Counted from the first letter of the stretch, positions 26,419-36,099 are shown. The stretch is DNA of 64,000 nucleotides from Alphaproteobacteria bacterium (GCA_016125165.1 WGMH01000001.1:1-64000), one strand, 5' to 3'. Program-made: numbers and translations. The notes: generated from the sequence alone by a model not told the origin.

Positions 26419-26895
26419 CTAGAGGACGCCGCGTTTGTGTTCGCCGATGACGACGCGCGCCGGGTCGAAAGCATCCTTGAACACGCCAAGGGCCTTGCGA
26501 GGCTCCGCATCGCCGCACATGAACACGTCGAATGCTGCGTAACCCTTTTCCGGCCATGTATGGACGGAGATATGGCTTTCCGCGAGCACGGCAACGCCAG
26601 ATATGCCGCCACCATCCGTGAATTTGTGCAGATGGATATGCAGCAAGGTTGCGCCGGCTGCCTTAACGGCATCCACCAGCGCCTGCTCCATACGGTCGCG
26701 ATCATCCAGACCCTTGGCTTCCCAAAGGTCAATAATCAGGTGACTGCCCGCATAGGTCAGCCCATCGCGAGTGATAAAGTGATCTTTGTAGTCATCGTTC
26801 GTCGGTTGGACGACTACAGGAGCGGACTTCGCGGAAGGCCGGACGCGCTGCGTCTTTGCTTCTTTGGTCGCCGCCACAAGTGCGAGTTTAGCCAT
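26419..26895 (-). CDS. speD: S-adenosylmethionine decarboxylase proenzyme
   Basis: Pyruvoyl-dependent enzyme that makes decarboxylated SAM, the aminopropyl donor for spermidine. The self-cleavage site ESHIS is at residues 106-110 (cut between Glu106 and Ser107), with the proton-donor Cys in VFMCGD at 127 and HTWPE after the cut. The 158-residue chain has about 45 residues before GSHLIID that short SpeD forms lack, rich in Ala/Lys/Val. The ATG at 26895 with GGTAGG eight bases upstream is preferred over a GTG three codons earlier. Divergent from speE. Confidence 0.94.
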   Translation of the reverse strand: MAKLALVAATKEAKTQRVRPSAKSAPVVVQPTNDDYKDHFITRDGLTYAGSHLIIDLWEAKGLDDRDRMEQALVDAVKAAGATLLHIHLHKFTDGGGISGVAVLAESHISVHTWPEKGYAAFDVFMCGDAEPRKALGVFKDAFDPARVVIGEHKRGVL

Positions 26896-27237
26896 TTCGG
26901 GCACCTACCCAGTTAAGAGTTGACACCTGCGCCTTGGCCTTACGGACTTCCGGACGCGCCTTAAGAAGAAAGCGGCGCACGGGAAGGCCCGCCGCCGCTT
27001 CGTTCTGTTGCCAGAACGGAGCGGAATATATGCGTGATCTCCCGCGACGCAAGAATTTTATCGGCCAAGCGACAATTTTTTCTGAAGCTTTGCCCCAGCT
27101 GGCTGCCAGATCGCGCTTGGAGCACCGTCACAATCCGCCTCATTCCCGCACACGTCGGAACCTTTGGCGGTAGACACGGGCCTCGCGTGGGCCCTAGAAG
27201 GGCCGCCGCGCGACGAGCACCAAGGAGATCCGCCCAG
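26896..27237. other. 342 bp divergent speD-speE intergenic region
   Basis: No coding sequence is supported here. It holds both start regions, the speE RBS AAGGAGA (27222-27228) and two tandem hairpins described separately. No known riboswitch consensus is evident to me. Confidence 0.6.
26970..27020. promoter_or_regulatory. tandem hairpins in the speD/speE leader region
   Basis: Hairpin A has perfect 8 bp arms AAGCGGCG (26970-26977) and CGCCGCTT (26993-27000). Hairpin B has perfect 7 bp arms CGTTCTG (27001-27007) and CAGAACG (27012-27018) around a four-base loop TTGC, abutting hairpin A. As DNA they could be operators; in either transcript they would fold as consecutive stem-loops. Feedback by polyamines or SAM products is a testable idea only. 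Confidence 0.45.
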
Positions 27238-28095
27238 ATGACGAGCTTCAAGGAACGCCTGCACAAGGGCTACGCCCAGAGCATGGAGTTGAACGGAAAG
27301 CCGCTGGTCGACGAAAAAAGCCGATATCAGCGTATCAAGATCTTCGACACCGTCGCCAACGGGCGCGTCATGACGCTGGATGATATCGTCCAGATCACCA
27401 CGCGTGACGAATCTGCGTATGCCGAAATGCTCACTCATTTGCCGATGCTGGAACACGGACATGTCGAACGCGTCATGATCGTGGGCGGCGGCGATCTGTC
27501 CATTGCGGATGAGGCACTGAAACACAAGGGCGTGAAGGAAGTCGTCCTTGTGGACATCGACGGACGTGTGGTCGAGGTTTGTAAAACGCATTTCGGCGAG
27601 ATCAACGCCAAGGCGTTCAAGGATAAGCGCCTCAAGATCGAAATCGCGGATGCTTTCGAATATCTGGGACGTCCCGCCTCCAAAGGCCGCTTCGACCTGA
27701 TCGTGGCAGACAGGCCCGATCCTGTGGGGCCCGGAAAGGCCCTGTTCGGCGACACCTTCTACGACCGCGTAAAGACCGCGCTAAAACCGGGTGGCTACGC
27801 CACGTTCCAGACCGGCGTGCCATTCTACCAACCGTGGGAGATCACCGAAGCGCTCGAAGAACTCGCCCATTTCTTCCCCCAGAGCGGCCTCTACCTTACC
27901 GTCGTGCCGACCTATATCGGTGGCTTCATGGCCCTTTCCTGGGCAGGCAAGGGCAAGAAGTTAGGCACACCTCCGGGAATCAAGCGCGCCGCCCGGGCCT
28001 ATAAGGCCGCGAAGCTTAAGACCGACTACTACAATCCAGACATCCATGAAGCGTCCTTCGCGCTGCCAGAATGGATCAAACGACTGATCCCCTGA
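27238..28095 (+). CDS. speE: spermidine synthase family aminopropyltransferase, divergent
   Basis: 285 residues from the ATG at 27238 with RBS AAGGAGA; the 68-codon frame upstream is not supported. It transfers aminopropyl from decarboxylated SAM to putrescine or a related amine. Catalytic aspartates are kept in ADRPDPVGPGKALF (about 157-170) and in DESAYAEM. Two signature blocks deviate: the SAM loop reads GGGDLSIADE (family: GGGDGG..RE) and YAEM replaces YHEM. These changes flank the donor and acceptor pockets, so amine preference may differ from classical SpeE. Adjacent to speD and upstream of potBCA. Confidence 0.88.
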   Translation: MTSFKERLHKGYAQSMELNGKPLVDEKSRYQRIKIFDTVANGRVMTLDDIVQITTRDESAYAEMLTHLPMLEHGHVERVMIVGGGDLSIADEALKHKGVKEVVLVDIDGRVVEVCKTHFGEINAKAFKDKRLKIEIADAFEYLGRPASKGRFDLIVADRPDPVGPGKALFGDTFYDRVKTALKPGGYATFQTGVPFYQPWEITEALEELAHFFPQSGLYLTVVPTYIGGFMALSWAGKGKKLGTPPGIKRAARAYKAAKLKTDYYNPDIHEASFALPEWIKRLIP

Positions 28096-28197
28096 CGGCG
28101 GCACGAAAGCAACGGCCGCCCACTTTCGGCGCCGATGCGATTGCGCCGGGCCTCCTGACTTTCTAACAATTCCCCTCAAGATTGATGGGGAAGGGCC

Positions 28198-29124
28198 TTG
28201 GCGCCTGCGAATCTGAGCACGCGAATTCCGACGGCAGCACGCTTCGGCGCCCGGGTGGAAGCCTTCTTCCGGCGCTCGGATGCCGCGCGCGGCTATCTGC
28301 TCCTCTCGCCCGCCATCCTGATCATGCTGGCGGCGCTTGCTGCGCCGCTACTTCTGCTCGTGCTCTACAGTTTCTGGTCGCAGGACGGTTACCTGGTGAA
28401 CACGCAGCTGACGCTCGATCAATACAGCACCGCGCTCGGACGCGAGGCCTATCGCACGCTCTTCTACCGCTCCCTCTCCATCTCCGGGATGGTGACGATC
28501 GTAACCGTGCTTCTGTCCTACCCGATGGCGTATTTCATCGCCTTTCAGGTTCAGAGAAACAAATTCGTCTGGTTGATCCTCGTCACCATTCCGTTCTGGA
28601 CGAGCTATCTTTTGCGCGTTTTCGCGTGGAAGATCATTCTTGGCTACAATGGCGTCATCAATTCCGGGCTTATGAGCCTCGGTATTCTGAAGCAGCCGCT
28701 CGAATTCCTGCTCTATAATCCCACCTCCGTTGTTGTGACGCTGGCCCATGCGTGGGCGGCGTTCGCGATTCTTCCCATCTATGTGAGCCTCGAAAAGATC
28801 GACCGTTCGCTGCTGGAAGCCGCGAGCGATCTGGGCGACGGGCCAATCCGCCGTTTCTTCCGCATCACGCTGCCGCTTTCGCTGCCCGGCGTGATCGGTG
28901 CGGCAGTGCTCATCTTCGTGCCGACCACAGGTGATTATGTGACACCGGCACTTGTTGGCGGCACGGACGGCGTGATGATCGCCAATGTCATACAGGTACA
29001 GTTCACGAAGATCGGTAACTGGCCGCTCGGCGCGGCACTGGCACTGGCGAGCATGGCGGCAGTCGGGATCTTCGCGCTTCTGATCGTGCAGGCCATGCGC
29101 CTTGCCATTTCACGGGTGAAATGA
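28198..29124 (+). CDS. potB: polyamine ABC transporter permease PotB
   Basis: 308-residue inner-membrane permease with six helices. The EAA loop reads EAASDLGDGPIRRFFRITLPLSLPGV near residue 200. A long first periplasmic loop after helix 1 is typical of PotB. The only in-frame start before helix 1 is a TTG at 28198, just after a TGA at 28183; the SD-like GGGAAGGG is unusually close, so the start is uncertain. Translationally coupled to potC by a 4 bp overlap. Confidence 0.88.
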   Translation: MAPANLSTRIPTAARFGARVEAFFRRSDAARGYLLLSPAILIMLAALAAPLLLLVLYSFWSQDGYLVNTQLTLDQYSTALGREAYRTLFYRSLSISGMVTIVTVLLSYPMAYFIAFQVQRNKFVWLILVTIPFWTSYLLRVFAWKIILGYNGVINSGLMSLGILKQPLEFLLYNPTSVVVTLAHAWAAFAILPIYVSLEKIDRSLLEAASDLGDGPIRRFFRITLPLSLPGVIGAAVLIFVPTTGDYVTPALVGGTDGVMIANVIQVQFTKIGNWPLGAALALASMAAVGIFALLIVQAMRLAISRVK

Positions 29125-29948
29125 TGGCAAAGGTGCGCAATAAGGCAGGTCAAGGGCGCGGACTCTTCGGCTATGCGATCTTCTACCTCGCCTTTCTCTA
29201 TGTGCCGGTGCTGTTTCTGCCGATCTTCTCCTTCAACGATTCCGCCTTCATCGCCTTTCCGCTCGTTGGCTTCACCACCAAGTGGTATACGGAGATGTTT
29301 GCCGACACGGGTATGCAGATCGCGCTTTGGAACAGCCTGAAGGTTGGGATGTTTACGGCCTTGATCTCGACAACTCTGGGCCTGCTCGCAGCCAAGGCGC
29401 TCACGCGATATCAGGTTCCCGGTAGTGCAGCGGTGCTGGGTTTCACCAGCCTTCCGCTCTTCGTTCCCGACATCGTACTCGGAATTTCGCTCCTTATCCT
29501 GCTCAATTCAGTTCACATTCCTCTGTCGCTTTGGACCGTCGTGGTCGGACATGTGCTGATTTGCATGCCGTTCGCGATGGCCGTCCTGATCTCGCGCATG
29601 GAAGGCTTCGACAAGAGCCTGGAAGAAGCGTCGCTTGACCTCGGGGAAGACGGCTGGATGACGTTCTGGCGGGTGACGTTTCCGCTCGCGCTGCCCGGCG
29701 TAATTGCAAGCCTGCTTCTGACATTCATCGTTTCCTTCGATGAATTTCTGATCGCCTACTTTCTCGCAGGCACCGATGCCACGCTGCCCATCTATATTTG
29801 GGGCCAACTTCGCTTTCCCTACAAACTTCCCGGCGTGTTGGCGCTGGGTGCGCTCATTCTGGTTGCCTCTTGCGTGCTCGTGATCTTTGCCGAATGGGTG
29901 CGCAGCCTTGGCACCGACCCGAACAAAGCCCCGACCGTTGGCGCCTAG
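29121..29948 (+). CDS. potC: polyamine ABC transporter permease PotC
   Basis: 275 residues, six membrane helices, EAA loop EEASLDLGEDGWMTFWRVTF near 170. It is the partner of PotB in a heterodimeric channel. Its ATG lies inside the potB stop region and it ends 9 bp before potA. Confidence 0.9.
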   Translation: MMAKVRNKAGQGRGLFGYAIFYLAFLYVPVLFLPIFSFNDSAFIAFPLVGFTTKWYTEMFADTGMQIALWNSLKVGMFTALISTTLGLLAAKALTRYQVPGSAAVLGFTSLPLFVPDIVLGISLLILLNSVHIPLSLWTVVVGHVLICMPFAMAVLISRMEGFDKSLEEASLDLGEDGWMTFWRVTFPLALPGVIASLLLTFIVSFDEFLIAYFLAGTDATLPIYIWGQLRFPYKLPGVLALGALILVASCVLVIFAEWVRSLGTDPNKAPTVGA

Positions 29949-29957
29949 GAGAAAACC

Positions 29958-31040
29958 GTGACCGACGCCTTCATCAAGATCGATCATGTCAGCAAGCGCT
30001 TCGGCGGATTTGCAGCCGTGGATGACGCCAATATCGATATCCAGCGCGGCGAATTCTTCTCGCTGCTGGGACCATCGGGCTGCGGAAAAACGACACTGCT
30101 GCGCATGATCGCGGGCTTCGAATACCCGACTGAAGGCGCGATCTATATCGATGGGCAGGACGAAAGCGATGTTCCGCCCAACAAACGACCTACGAATATG
30201 GTCTTCCAGTCCTATGCCATTTTTCCGCATCTGAATGTCTTCGACAATATCGCTTATGGTTTGCGCAGATTGCGTCTCCCAAAGAGGGAAATGACGGCAC
30301 GCGTGAACGAAGCACTCGCAATGATCAAGCTGGAGGGCTACGGCAAACGCCGCGGCGATCAGCTGTCGGGCGGTCAGCGGCAGCGCGTCGCCCTCGCCCG
30401 CGCACTGGTGAACCGGCCCAAAGTGTTGCTGCTCGATGAGCCGCTCGGCGCCCTCGACAAGCGCTTGCGGGAAGCCATGCAAATCGAGTTGCGCCAGCTC
30501 CAGCGCAACGTGGGTATTACCTTCGTGTTCGTAACACACGATCAGGAGGAAGCCCTGTCCATGTCCGACCGCATCGCCGTGATGTCGGCTGGAAAAATTC
30601 TCCAGGTTGCCGAGCCCAGAACGCTTTACGAAGCACCGAATTGCCGTGAAGTGGCGGACTTCATCGGTACCATGAATTTCTTCGATGCCAAGGTGGCGAG
30701 TCACGAAAACGGCGCTGCTATTCTGGACGCCGGCCCAATCGGCAAGGTGCGCGCGGCGGGCGAAAATCTGCCGGACGTCGGCACGCCTGTCCTGGTGGCG
30801 GTGCGGCCGGAGAAAATCACGCTTTCAACGACGCCCCGTGAGGGCGCGATCAAGGGCACCGTGGATGCTGCGGCCTATCTGGGCGAACGCAGCCATTTTC
30901 ATGTTCGCGTGGATGGCATTGCAACGCCTGTGGCGATCGCATCGCAGAATGTCATGCGATCTGGCGATGCGGTTTCACACGGCGCAACAGTTTTTCTGTC
31001 GTGGCCGGACGATGCGGCGGTAATTTTGCCACGTGAATAG
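29958..31040 (+). CDS. potA: polyamine ABC transporter ATP-binding protein PotA
   Basis: 360-residue ATPase starting at GTG 29958. Walker A GPSGCGKTT is near residue 37, signature LSGGQRQRVALARAL near 135, Walker B LLLDEPLGALDKRLR near 158 and the switch His in VFVTHDQEE. The C-terminal TOBE region (about 270-355, VRPEKITLS) is that of the PotA/PotG type. It drives uptake with PotBC and a PotD-like receptor. The downstream glnE gene converges 43 bp away. Confidence 0.93.
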   Translation: MTDAFIKIDHVSKRFGGFAAVDDANIDIQRGEFFSLLGPSGCGKTTLLRMIAGFEYPTEGAIYIDGQDESDVPPNKRPTNMVFQSYAIFPHLNVFDNIAYGLRRLRLPKREMTARVNEALAMIKLEGYGKRRGDQLSGGQRQRVALARALVNRPKVLLLDEPLGALDKRLREAMQIELRQLQRNVGITFVFVTHDQEEALSMSDRIAVMSAGKILQVAEPRTLYEAPNCREVADFIGTMNFFDAKVASHENGAAILDAGPIGKVRAAGENLPDVGTPVLVAVRPEKITLSTTPREGAIKGTVDAAAYLGERSHFHVRVDGIATPVAIASQNVMRSGDAVSHGATVFLSWPDDAAVILPRE

Positions 31041-31083
31041 GCAGCCCGCGCGCTTATAGAAATGGTGATCCGCAAGGCTCATT

Positions 31084-33990
31084 TCAAGAGCTGGCAGCCA
31101 TCACTCTGACAAAAATTTCTCGCGCGCTGTCCTGCATCTCGGAAAGTGACTTTTCCAACGACGCGAAGTCGGTTGCAGCGGCGGCACGAACCAAAAGATT
31201 CTTGAGGCCGGGTGATGCTGATTGCGGTTCAAGAATACCATCCAGGGCGATCCGCAGCACATGCATCAGCGCATGCTGCAGTTCCGCCGCCCCGACCAGC
31301 GACTCCGCATCTGCCACTGTCAGGGCACCGGCCACGCTGAGCGCACGCAGGGACTGCACAGTATTTGGCGACAGCACATCTGGAAACATTGGCGCAGCGG
31401 CCAGTTGAAGTGTTTGGGCCACGAATTCGATATCCACCAACCCGCCCGGCGCAAATTTCAGGTCCCACCGATTCCCGGCAGGAAACTGGGCCGCGAGCTT
31501 TGTGCGCATTTCGCGCGCATCGGCGAAAAGTTTGCCGCGATCCATCGGCGTAGTCAGCGTGGCGCGAATGGCGGCGGCCACCTCCCGGCCTAACCTCACG
31601 TCACCCCCAACGACACGCGCGCGTGTAAGTGCGAGACGCTCCCAGGTCCAGGCTTCGCGCCGGTGGTAGTTCCGGAACGACTCGAGACTGACAGCCACCG
31701 GCCCCTTGTTGCCACTCGGACGGAGCCGCATGTCCACTTCATAAAGACCGCCCTCGGCCGTGTGCGCTGTGAGCGCCGAAATAAATCGTTGGGCGAGACG
31801 CGCATAGTAGACGACAGGCGATAATGGCTTCGGGCCATCTGTTTCCTCAATGCCTTCAGGAACATCATACACGAATATGAGATCGAGGTCGGATGCCGCG
31901 CTCATTTCACGCCCGCCGAGCTTGCCCATCGCAATGACGCAGAACGCGCCACCGGGGACGCGGCCTGCGCTGCGCGAAAGCTCCTTCTCCGTTTGCGGGA
32001 GAAGCTCTTCGATGACGCATTCCGCGACATTGGCAAAGGCAGGACCCGCCGCATTCACCGTAACGGCGCCTTCCATGATCTGAACGCCAACGCGGAAAAT
32101 CTGCTCACGGGTAAAGCGGCGCGCAGCATCGAGCGCGCCTTCATAGTCGAGCGTGACCGGGAGCTGGTTGCGGAACGCCGCACCAAGTTGCGCGCGAGAT
32201 GGAAGTTCGCTGAGGAAATGCTCGTCCATCAGCGCATCCAGCGTGGATGGCGATGCAGCCAAATGCTGCGCTAAACGCGGCGCGGAACCGCAAATTTCTG
32301 CAATCAGTCGGAGCAACTGCGGATTGTTCAGAAACATCGAAAAGAGCTGAACGCCCGCCGGAAGCCGCGACACGAAGCGGTCGAATTGCGTGAATGCAAC
32401 ATCCGGGTCAGCAGTATTTGCAAGCGCTCCCAGCAACGCCGGCATGAGCTTGGTCAGGATTTCGCGAGCGCGCGCGCTGCGCGTGGCGCGGATACGGCCA
32501 TGATGCCAGCCCCGTACCGCCCCGGCGATATGCCGCGAATCGCGAAAGCCCAGGTTCGTCAAGGTTTCGAGTGTTTCAGGATCATCTTCCACGCCGGTAA
32601 AAACGAGACTTCCACCTTCTTGGGCCGCAAGCGGTGCTTCGCGCTCGAAGAGGCGCGCATAGTGGCCTTGCACGGTACGCAATTCGCCAAGAAGAATATC
32701 CGCAAACGCTTCGCGGGTCTCGAATCCGGAAAAGTTCGCAATGTGCGTCAGGCCTTCATTGTCGCGTGGCAAGACATGCGTCTGATCGTCTTCGATCATC
32801 TGCAGCCGGTGTTCGACATGCCGCAGGAAACGATAGGCTCGCGTGAGATCGGTTGCTGTCGAATTGGAAACCAGATCGGCCGCCCGCAACGCCTCAATGG
32901 CTTCCAGCGTCCCGCATGACCTCAGGGCAGGATTGCGGCCGCCGAGGATCAATTGCTGGGTTTGCGCAAAGAATTCAATCTCGCGAATGCCGCCGCGCCC
33001 AAGTTTGATGTTGTGCCCCGCCAGCGCGATCTGGCCATGTCCGCCATGCGCGTGAATCTGGCGCTTGATGGAGTGGATATCCTCGATCGCGGCATAGTCG
33101 AGATTGCGACGCCAGATGAAAGGCTCCATGGCCTTTAGAAAATTGGCACCTGATACCGGGTCGCCTGCGCAGGCGCGCGCCTTGATGAAGGCGGCGCGTT
33201 CCCAATTCTGGCCCATGGCCTCGTAGTAGCCTTCCGCCGCTTCGGTGGAAATCGCCACTTGCGTTGCGCCTGCATCTGGACGAAGCCGCAAGTCGACGCG
33301 GAACACATACCCTTCCACGGTGAATTCGCTCAGGAGCTTCACGAGCCCTTTGACCAGATCCACCGCAGCCCCCCGGCTGTCTCCCTTCTTGGAAAACGGG
33401 AATTTCTCCGCGTCATAGAAGACAACCAGATCGATATCGCTCGAATAATTGAGTTCGAAGGCTCCGTATTTCCCCATCGCCAAAACGACAATGCCCGTGC
33501 CTTTTTCCAGGATCGCGCCATCGCGCTCGGCATGACCATACGTTTCCGCCATGTCGCGCAACAGGAATCGCAGCGCCCCGCCCACGGCAGAATCTGCAAA
33601 CCGAGAGAGCGATCTGGTGACCTGATCGACAGACCAGAACCCCGCAATATCCGCCAGCGCAATGCCGAGCGCGGCATTGCGGCGTGCGCGCCGCAGTGCG
33701 GTCATCACTGCTTTTGCGTTGTCCAGCATGTGAACGGCAGAAGCTTTGGCCATGACCGCTTCAAGAGCGAGCTCTGGACCTTCCTTCAGCAGGTGGGTGA
33801 GAAATTCGGCATCACGAATTGCAAGGCGTGCGAGAAACGGGCTGTTGCCAAATGCCGCTTCCAGCAATGGACGCACGCCATCATCCGGCACAAAGCCCTT
33901 CTCTGCGAGAGAATCGAGCGTCCGCGCCGCGCGTGCCGGATCATGGGGAATCGCTGCAGGGCGCATGTCTGCGAAGGCGGGGAAGACCAT
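31084..33990 (-). CDS. glnE: bifunctional glutamine synthetase adenylyltransferase/adenylyl-removing enzyme
   Basis: 968 residues, full length for GlnE, which adenylylates and deadenylylates GlnA in response to PII. Both nucleotidyltransferase domains are present: YSSDIDLVVFYD near 182-193 (adenylyl-removing half) and AASDLDLIFVYD near 700 (adenylyltransferase half), each with the Gly-Ser-x-Asp metal motif, plus linked GlnD_UR_UTase-like helical regions. Start ATG at 33990; an internal Met9 is an alternative. It sits 57 bp after the sensor kinase, the tail end of the ccm-degP-regulator-kinase-glnE synteny block. Confidence 0.95.
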   Translation of the reverse strand: MVFPAFADMRPAAIPHDPARAARTLDSLAEKGFVPDDGVRPLLEAAFGNSPFLARLAIRDAEFLTHLLKEGPELALEAVMAKASAVHMLDNAKAVMTALRRARRNAALGIALADIAGFWSVDQVTRSLSRFADSAVGGALRFLLRDMAETYGHAERDGAILEKGTGIVVLAMGKYGAFELNYSSDIDLVVFYDAEKFPFSKKGDSRGAAVDLVKGLVKLLSEFTVEGYVFRVDLRLRPDAGATQVAISTEAAEGYYEAMGQNWERAAFIKARACAGDPVSGANFLKAMEPFIWRRNLDYAAIEDIHSIKRQIHAHGGHGQIALAGHNIKLGRGGIREIEFFAQTQQLILGGRNPALRSCGTLEAIEALRAADLVSNSTATDLTRAYRFLRHVEHRLQMIEDDQTHVLPRDNEGLTHIANFSGFETREAFADILLGELRTVQGHYARLFEREAPLAAQEGGSLVFTGVEDDPETLETLTNLGFRDSRHIAGAVRGWHHGRIRATRSARAREILTKLMPALLGALANTADPDVAFTQFDRFVSRLPAGVQLFSMFLNNPQLLRLIAEICGSAPRLAQHLAASPSTLDALMDEHFLSELPSRAQLGAAFRNQLPVTLDYEGALDAARRFTREQIFRVGVQIMEGAVTVNAAGPAFANVAECVIEELLPQTEKELSRSAGRVPGGAFCVIAMGKLGGREMSAASDLDLIFVYDVPEGIEETDGPKPLSPVVYYARLAQRFISALTAHTAEGGLYEVDMRLRPSGNKGPVAVSLESFRNYHRREAWTWERLALTRARVVGGDVRLGREVAAAIRATLTTPMDRGKLFADAREMRTKLAAQFPAGNRWDLKFAPGGLVDIEFVAQTLQLAAAPMFPDVLSPNTVQSLRALSVAGALTVADAESLVGAAELQHALMHVLRIALDGILEPQSASPGLKNLLVRAAAATDFASLEKSLSEMQDSAREIFVRVMAASS

Positions 33991-34046
33991 GATTCGAGCA
34001 TACCAATACGCGCCCGCTTTGGTAGTCAGAGCTCTTCAGTTCCGCG

Positions 34047-35435
34047 TCATGCGACCTCGGCGCGCGGGCGTGCGTAGGGAGGAAAATGAATTGTGGCCTT
34101 GAGGCCCGGCATGTTGTCGGCCAATTCGAGCCTTGCCTCGTGCATGCGGGCAACGGCGGCAACCAAACTGAGGCCAAGCCCCATGCCAGGTGAATTGCGC
34201 GAGGCTTCCAGTCTGACGAAACGCTCGATCACCCGCGCGCGATCGCCGGCAGGAATGCCAGGACCGGAATCGGCCACAGAGAGTGCGGCGCCTTGCGGAG
34301 TATCGCGCAACTCCACACGCACCTTGCCACTCTCCGGCGTGTATTTGATGGCGTTGTCCAGAAGATTGGCGAGAGCCTGCGTTATGAGCGACTTGTTGCC
34401 TTTCACCATAATGCGGCCGGAAGGCGCTATGGACAGCGATATCCCCTTTTCCTCCGCGACCGGTTCATAGAGCTCGGCTATGCCATCGACAATGGCGGAA
34501 AGCTCGATCGGTTCCATCGCTTCGCGTGCCACGCCAGCTTCCGCTTCGGCGATCAGCAGGAGCGCATTGAAGGTACCGATCAGGCGATCAGTTTCCGAAA
34601 CCGCACCTTCGATCTTGATTGCCTCCGGACTTTCCAGCGGCAGATCGTGCAATGTGTCCTCCAATCGATTTCGCAGCCGATTGAGCGGAGAGCGCAAATC
34701 GTGCGCGATGGAGTCCGTGACTTCGCGCATTCCCGCCATCAGCCGTTCGATGCGGTCGAGCATCCGGTTCAGGTTCTGCGAGAGCGCATCGAATTCATCG
34801 CCGGGTTCACGCGCAGGAACCCGGCGCGACAGATCGCCCGCCATGATCTCGCGCGCCGCGCGATTGATGGTATCGAGGCGCGCGAGGAAGTTCCGGCTGA
34901 TGAGCGCGCCGCCAATGAGGCCCAGCGTGAGCATGAGGGCCGCCGTCCAAGGCAGGGTAGTGGTAAAAAGCCGTTCCGTCTCGTAGCGCTCATGCACGTC
35001 ACGCGCGACGAGCAGCAGAAATCCGCCCTTGAGTTGGAAAGCTCGGCCGCGTGCGCGGCGTACCTGTGTAGTGCCGCCGCTGGTGCGTTCATAGTCGAAT
35101 TCCACGAAATACCCGGGCCGCATTTCCACTTCCGGCCAGGCATCGAGATTGCCGACAACCGGATAGCGGAAACGATTCACGAGCAGATAGAGGCCCTGAC
35201 TGTTGCGAACGCGCGTGAGCACAGCGGATTGCAGCCCGTTCAGGCCAAGACGCTGATATTGCTCGATCAGGCCGGTGGTCTCTGCCTCGATCACCTGATC
35301 GGTGCCCGCAATGATCGCGCGTTCCGTATTCCAATAGGTGAACGCGATCAGCGCGCCTGCGGATATCGCGAAGAGCGTGACGTAAGCAAGAACAATACGA
35401 AACGCGAGGCTTGAGAGGATTCTAGGCGCGCGCAC
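34047..35435 (-). CDS. OmpR-partner sensor histidine kinase with HAMP domain
   Basis: 462 residues: TM1 (about 13-33), a periplasmic domain of about 125 residues, TM2 (about 160-180), and HAMP (NRAAREIMAGDLSRRVPAREPGDEFDALS). The HisKA box SIAHDLRSPLNRLRNRLE has the phospho-His at about 245. ATPase boxes are NLLDNAIKYTPESG, DSGPGIP and GMGLGLSLVAAV. The start overlaps the response-regulator stop by 14 bp. Next to a DegP-type protease it probably monitors the envelope, like a CpxA-type system (inference). Confidence 0.9.
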   Translation of the reverse strand: MRAPRILSSLAFRIVLAYVTLFAISAGALIAFTYWNTERAIIAGTDQVIEAETTGLIEQYQRLGLNGLQSAVLTRVRNSQGLYLLVNRFRYPVVGNLDAWPEVEMRPGYFVEFDYERTSGGTTQVRRARGRAFQLKGGFLLLVARDVHERYETERLFTTTLPWTAALMLTLGLIGGALISRNFLARLDTINRAAREIMAGDLSRRVPAREPGDEFDALSQNLNRMLDRIERLMAGMREVTDSIAHDLRSPLNRLRNRLEDTLHDLPLESPEAIKIEGAVSETDRLIGTFNALLLIAEAEAGVAREAMEPIELSAIVDGIAELYEPVAEEKGISLSIAPSGRIMVKGNKSLITQALANLLDNAIKYTPESGKVRVELRDTPQGAALSVADSGPGIPAGDRARVIERFVRLEASRNSPGMGLGLSLVAAVARMHEARLELADNMPGLKATIHFPPYARPRAEVA

Positions 35436-36099
35436 GGATCATGTAACCCGCGCCACGCACGGTGTGCAGAAGGGGCGTATCGAAGCCCTTGTCGATCTTG
35501 GCCCGAAGGCGGGAGATGTGCACATCGATGACATTCGTCTGAGGATCGAAATGATACTCCCAAACGCTTTCCAAAAGCATCGTCCGCGTTACCACCTGCC
35601 CAGCATGGCGCATGAGATACTCCAGAAGACGAAATTCGCGCGGCTGAAGGTCGATGGGGGTATTGCCGCGGTTGGCAGCACGAGTAAGCAGGTCGAGCTC
35701 CAGATCGCCGACCTGCAGGCGGGTTTTTACCGCAGCGGGACTGCGACGCCGCATCAGGGCATCGATCCGGGCGAGCAATTCCACGAAGGCATAGGGCTTG
35801 GTGAGGTAGTCGTCGCCGCCCGCCTTCAGGCCTTTCACACGGTCGTCCACATCGGAAAGCGCGCTGAGAAAGAGAACTGGCGTGACGTTGCCATGTTCGC
35901 GGACTTCTTCAACAAGCTTGAGACCGTCCATCTTCGGCAGCATCCGGTCGACGATGGCCACATCATAGGGACGTGACAACGCCAGATTGAGTCCGGTCTC
36001 GCCATCAGCCGCATCATCGACGACGTGTCCGGCCTCTTTCAGTCCCTGCACAAGATAGCGCTGTGCCTCAAGATCATCCTCGACAACCAGAATGCGCAT
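35422..36099 (-). CDS. OmpR-family response regulator
   Basis: 225 residues from the ATG at 36099, preceded by AGGAGG; the long frame beyond it is not coding. Receiver: VVEDD near 5-9, phospho-acceptor Asp51 in VAIVDRMLPKMDG, and Lys in LTKPY. The C-terminal winged helix (LQPREFRLLEYLMRHAGQVV ... VIDVHISRLRAKID) is OmpR/PhoB type. Cognate kinase follows; the degP-type gene precedes by 140 bp and is a likely target. Confidence 0.93.
   Translation of the reverse strand: MRILVVEDDLEAQRYLVQGLKEAGHVVDDAADGETGLNLALSRPYDVAIVDRMLPKMDGLKLVEEVREHGNVTPVLFLSALSDVDDRVKGLKAGGDDYLTKPYAFVELLARIDALMRRRSPAAVKTRLQVGDLELDLLTRAANRGNTPIDLQPREFRLLEYLMRHAGQVVTRTMLLESVWEYHFDPQTNVIDVHISRLRAKIDKGFDTPLLHTVRGAGYMIRARA

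Noticed and set aside
26905-27237. Known riboswitch (SAM or speF type) upstream of speE or speD
   Set aside because: Hairpins are present, but I cannot match the core sequence of any known class by eye.
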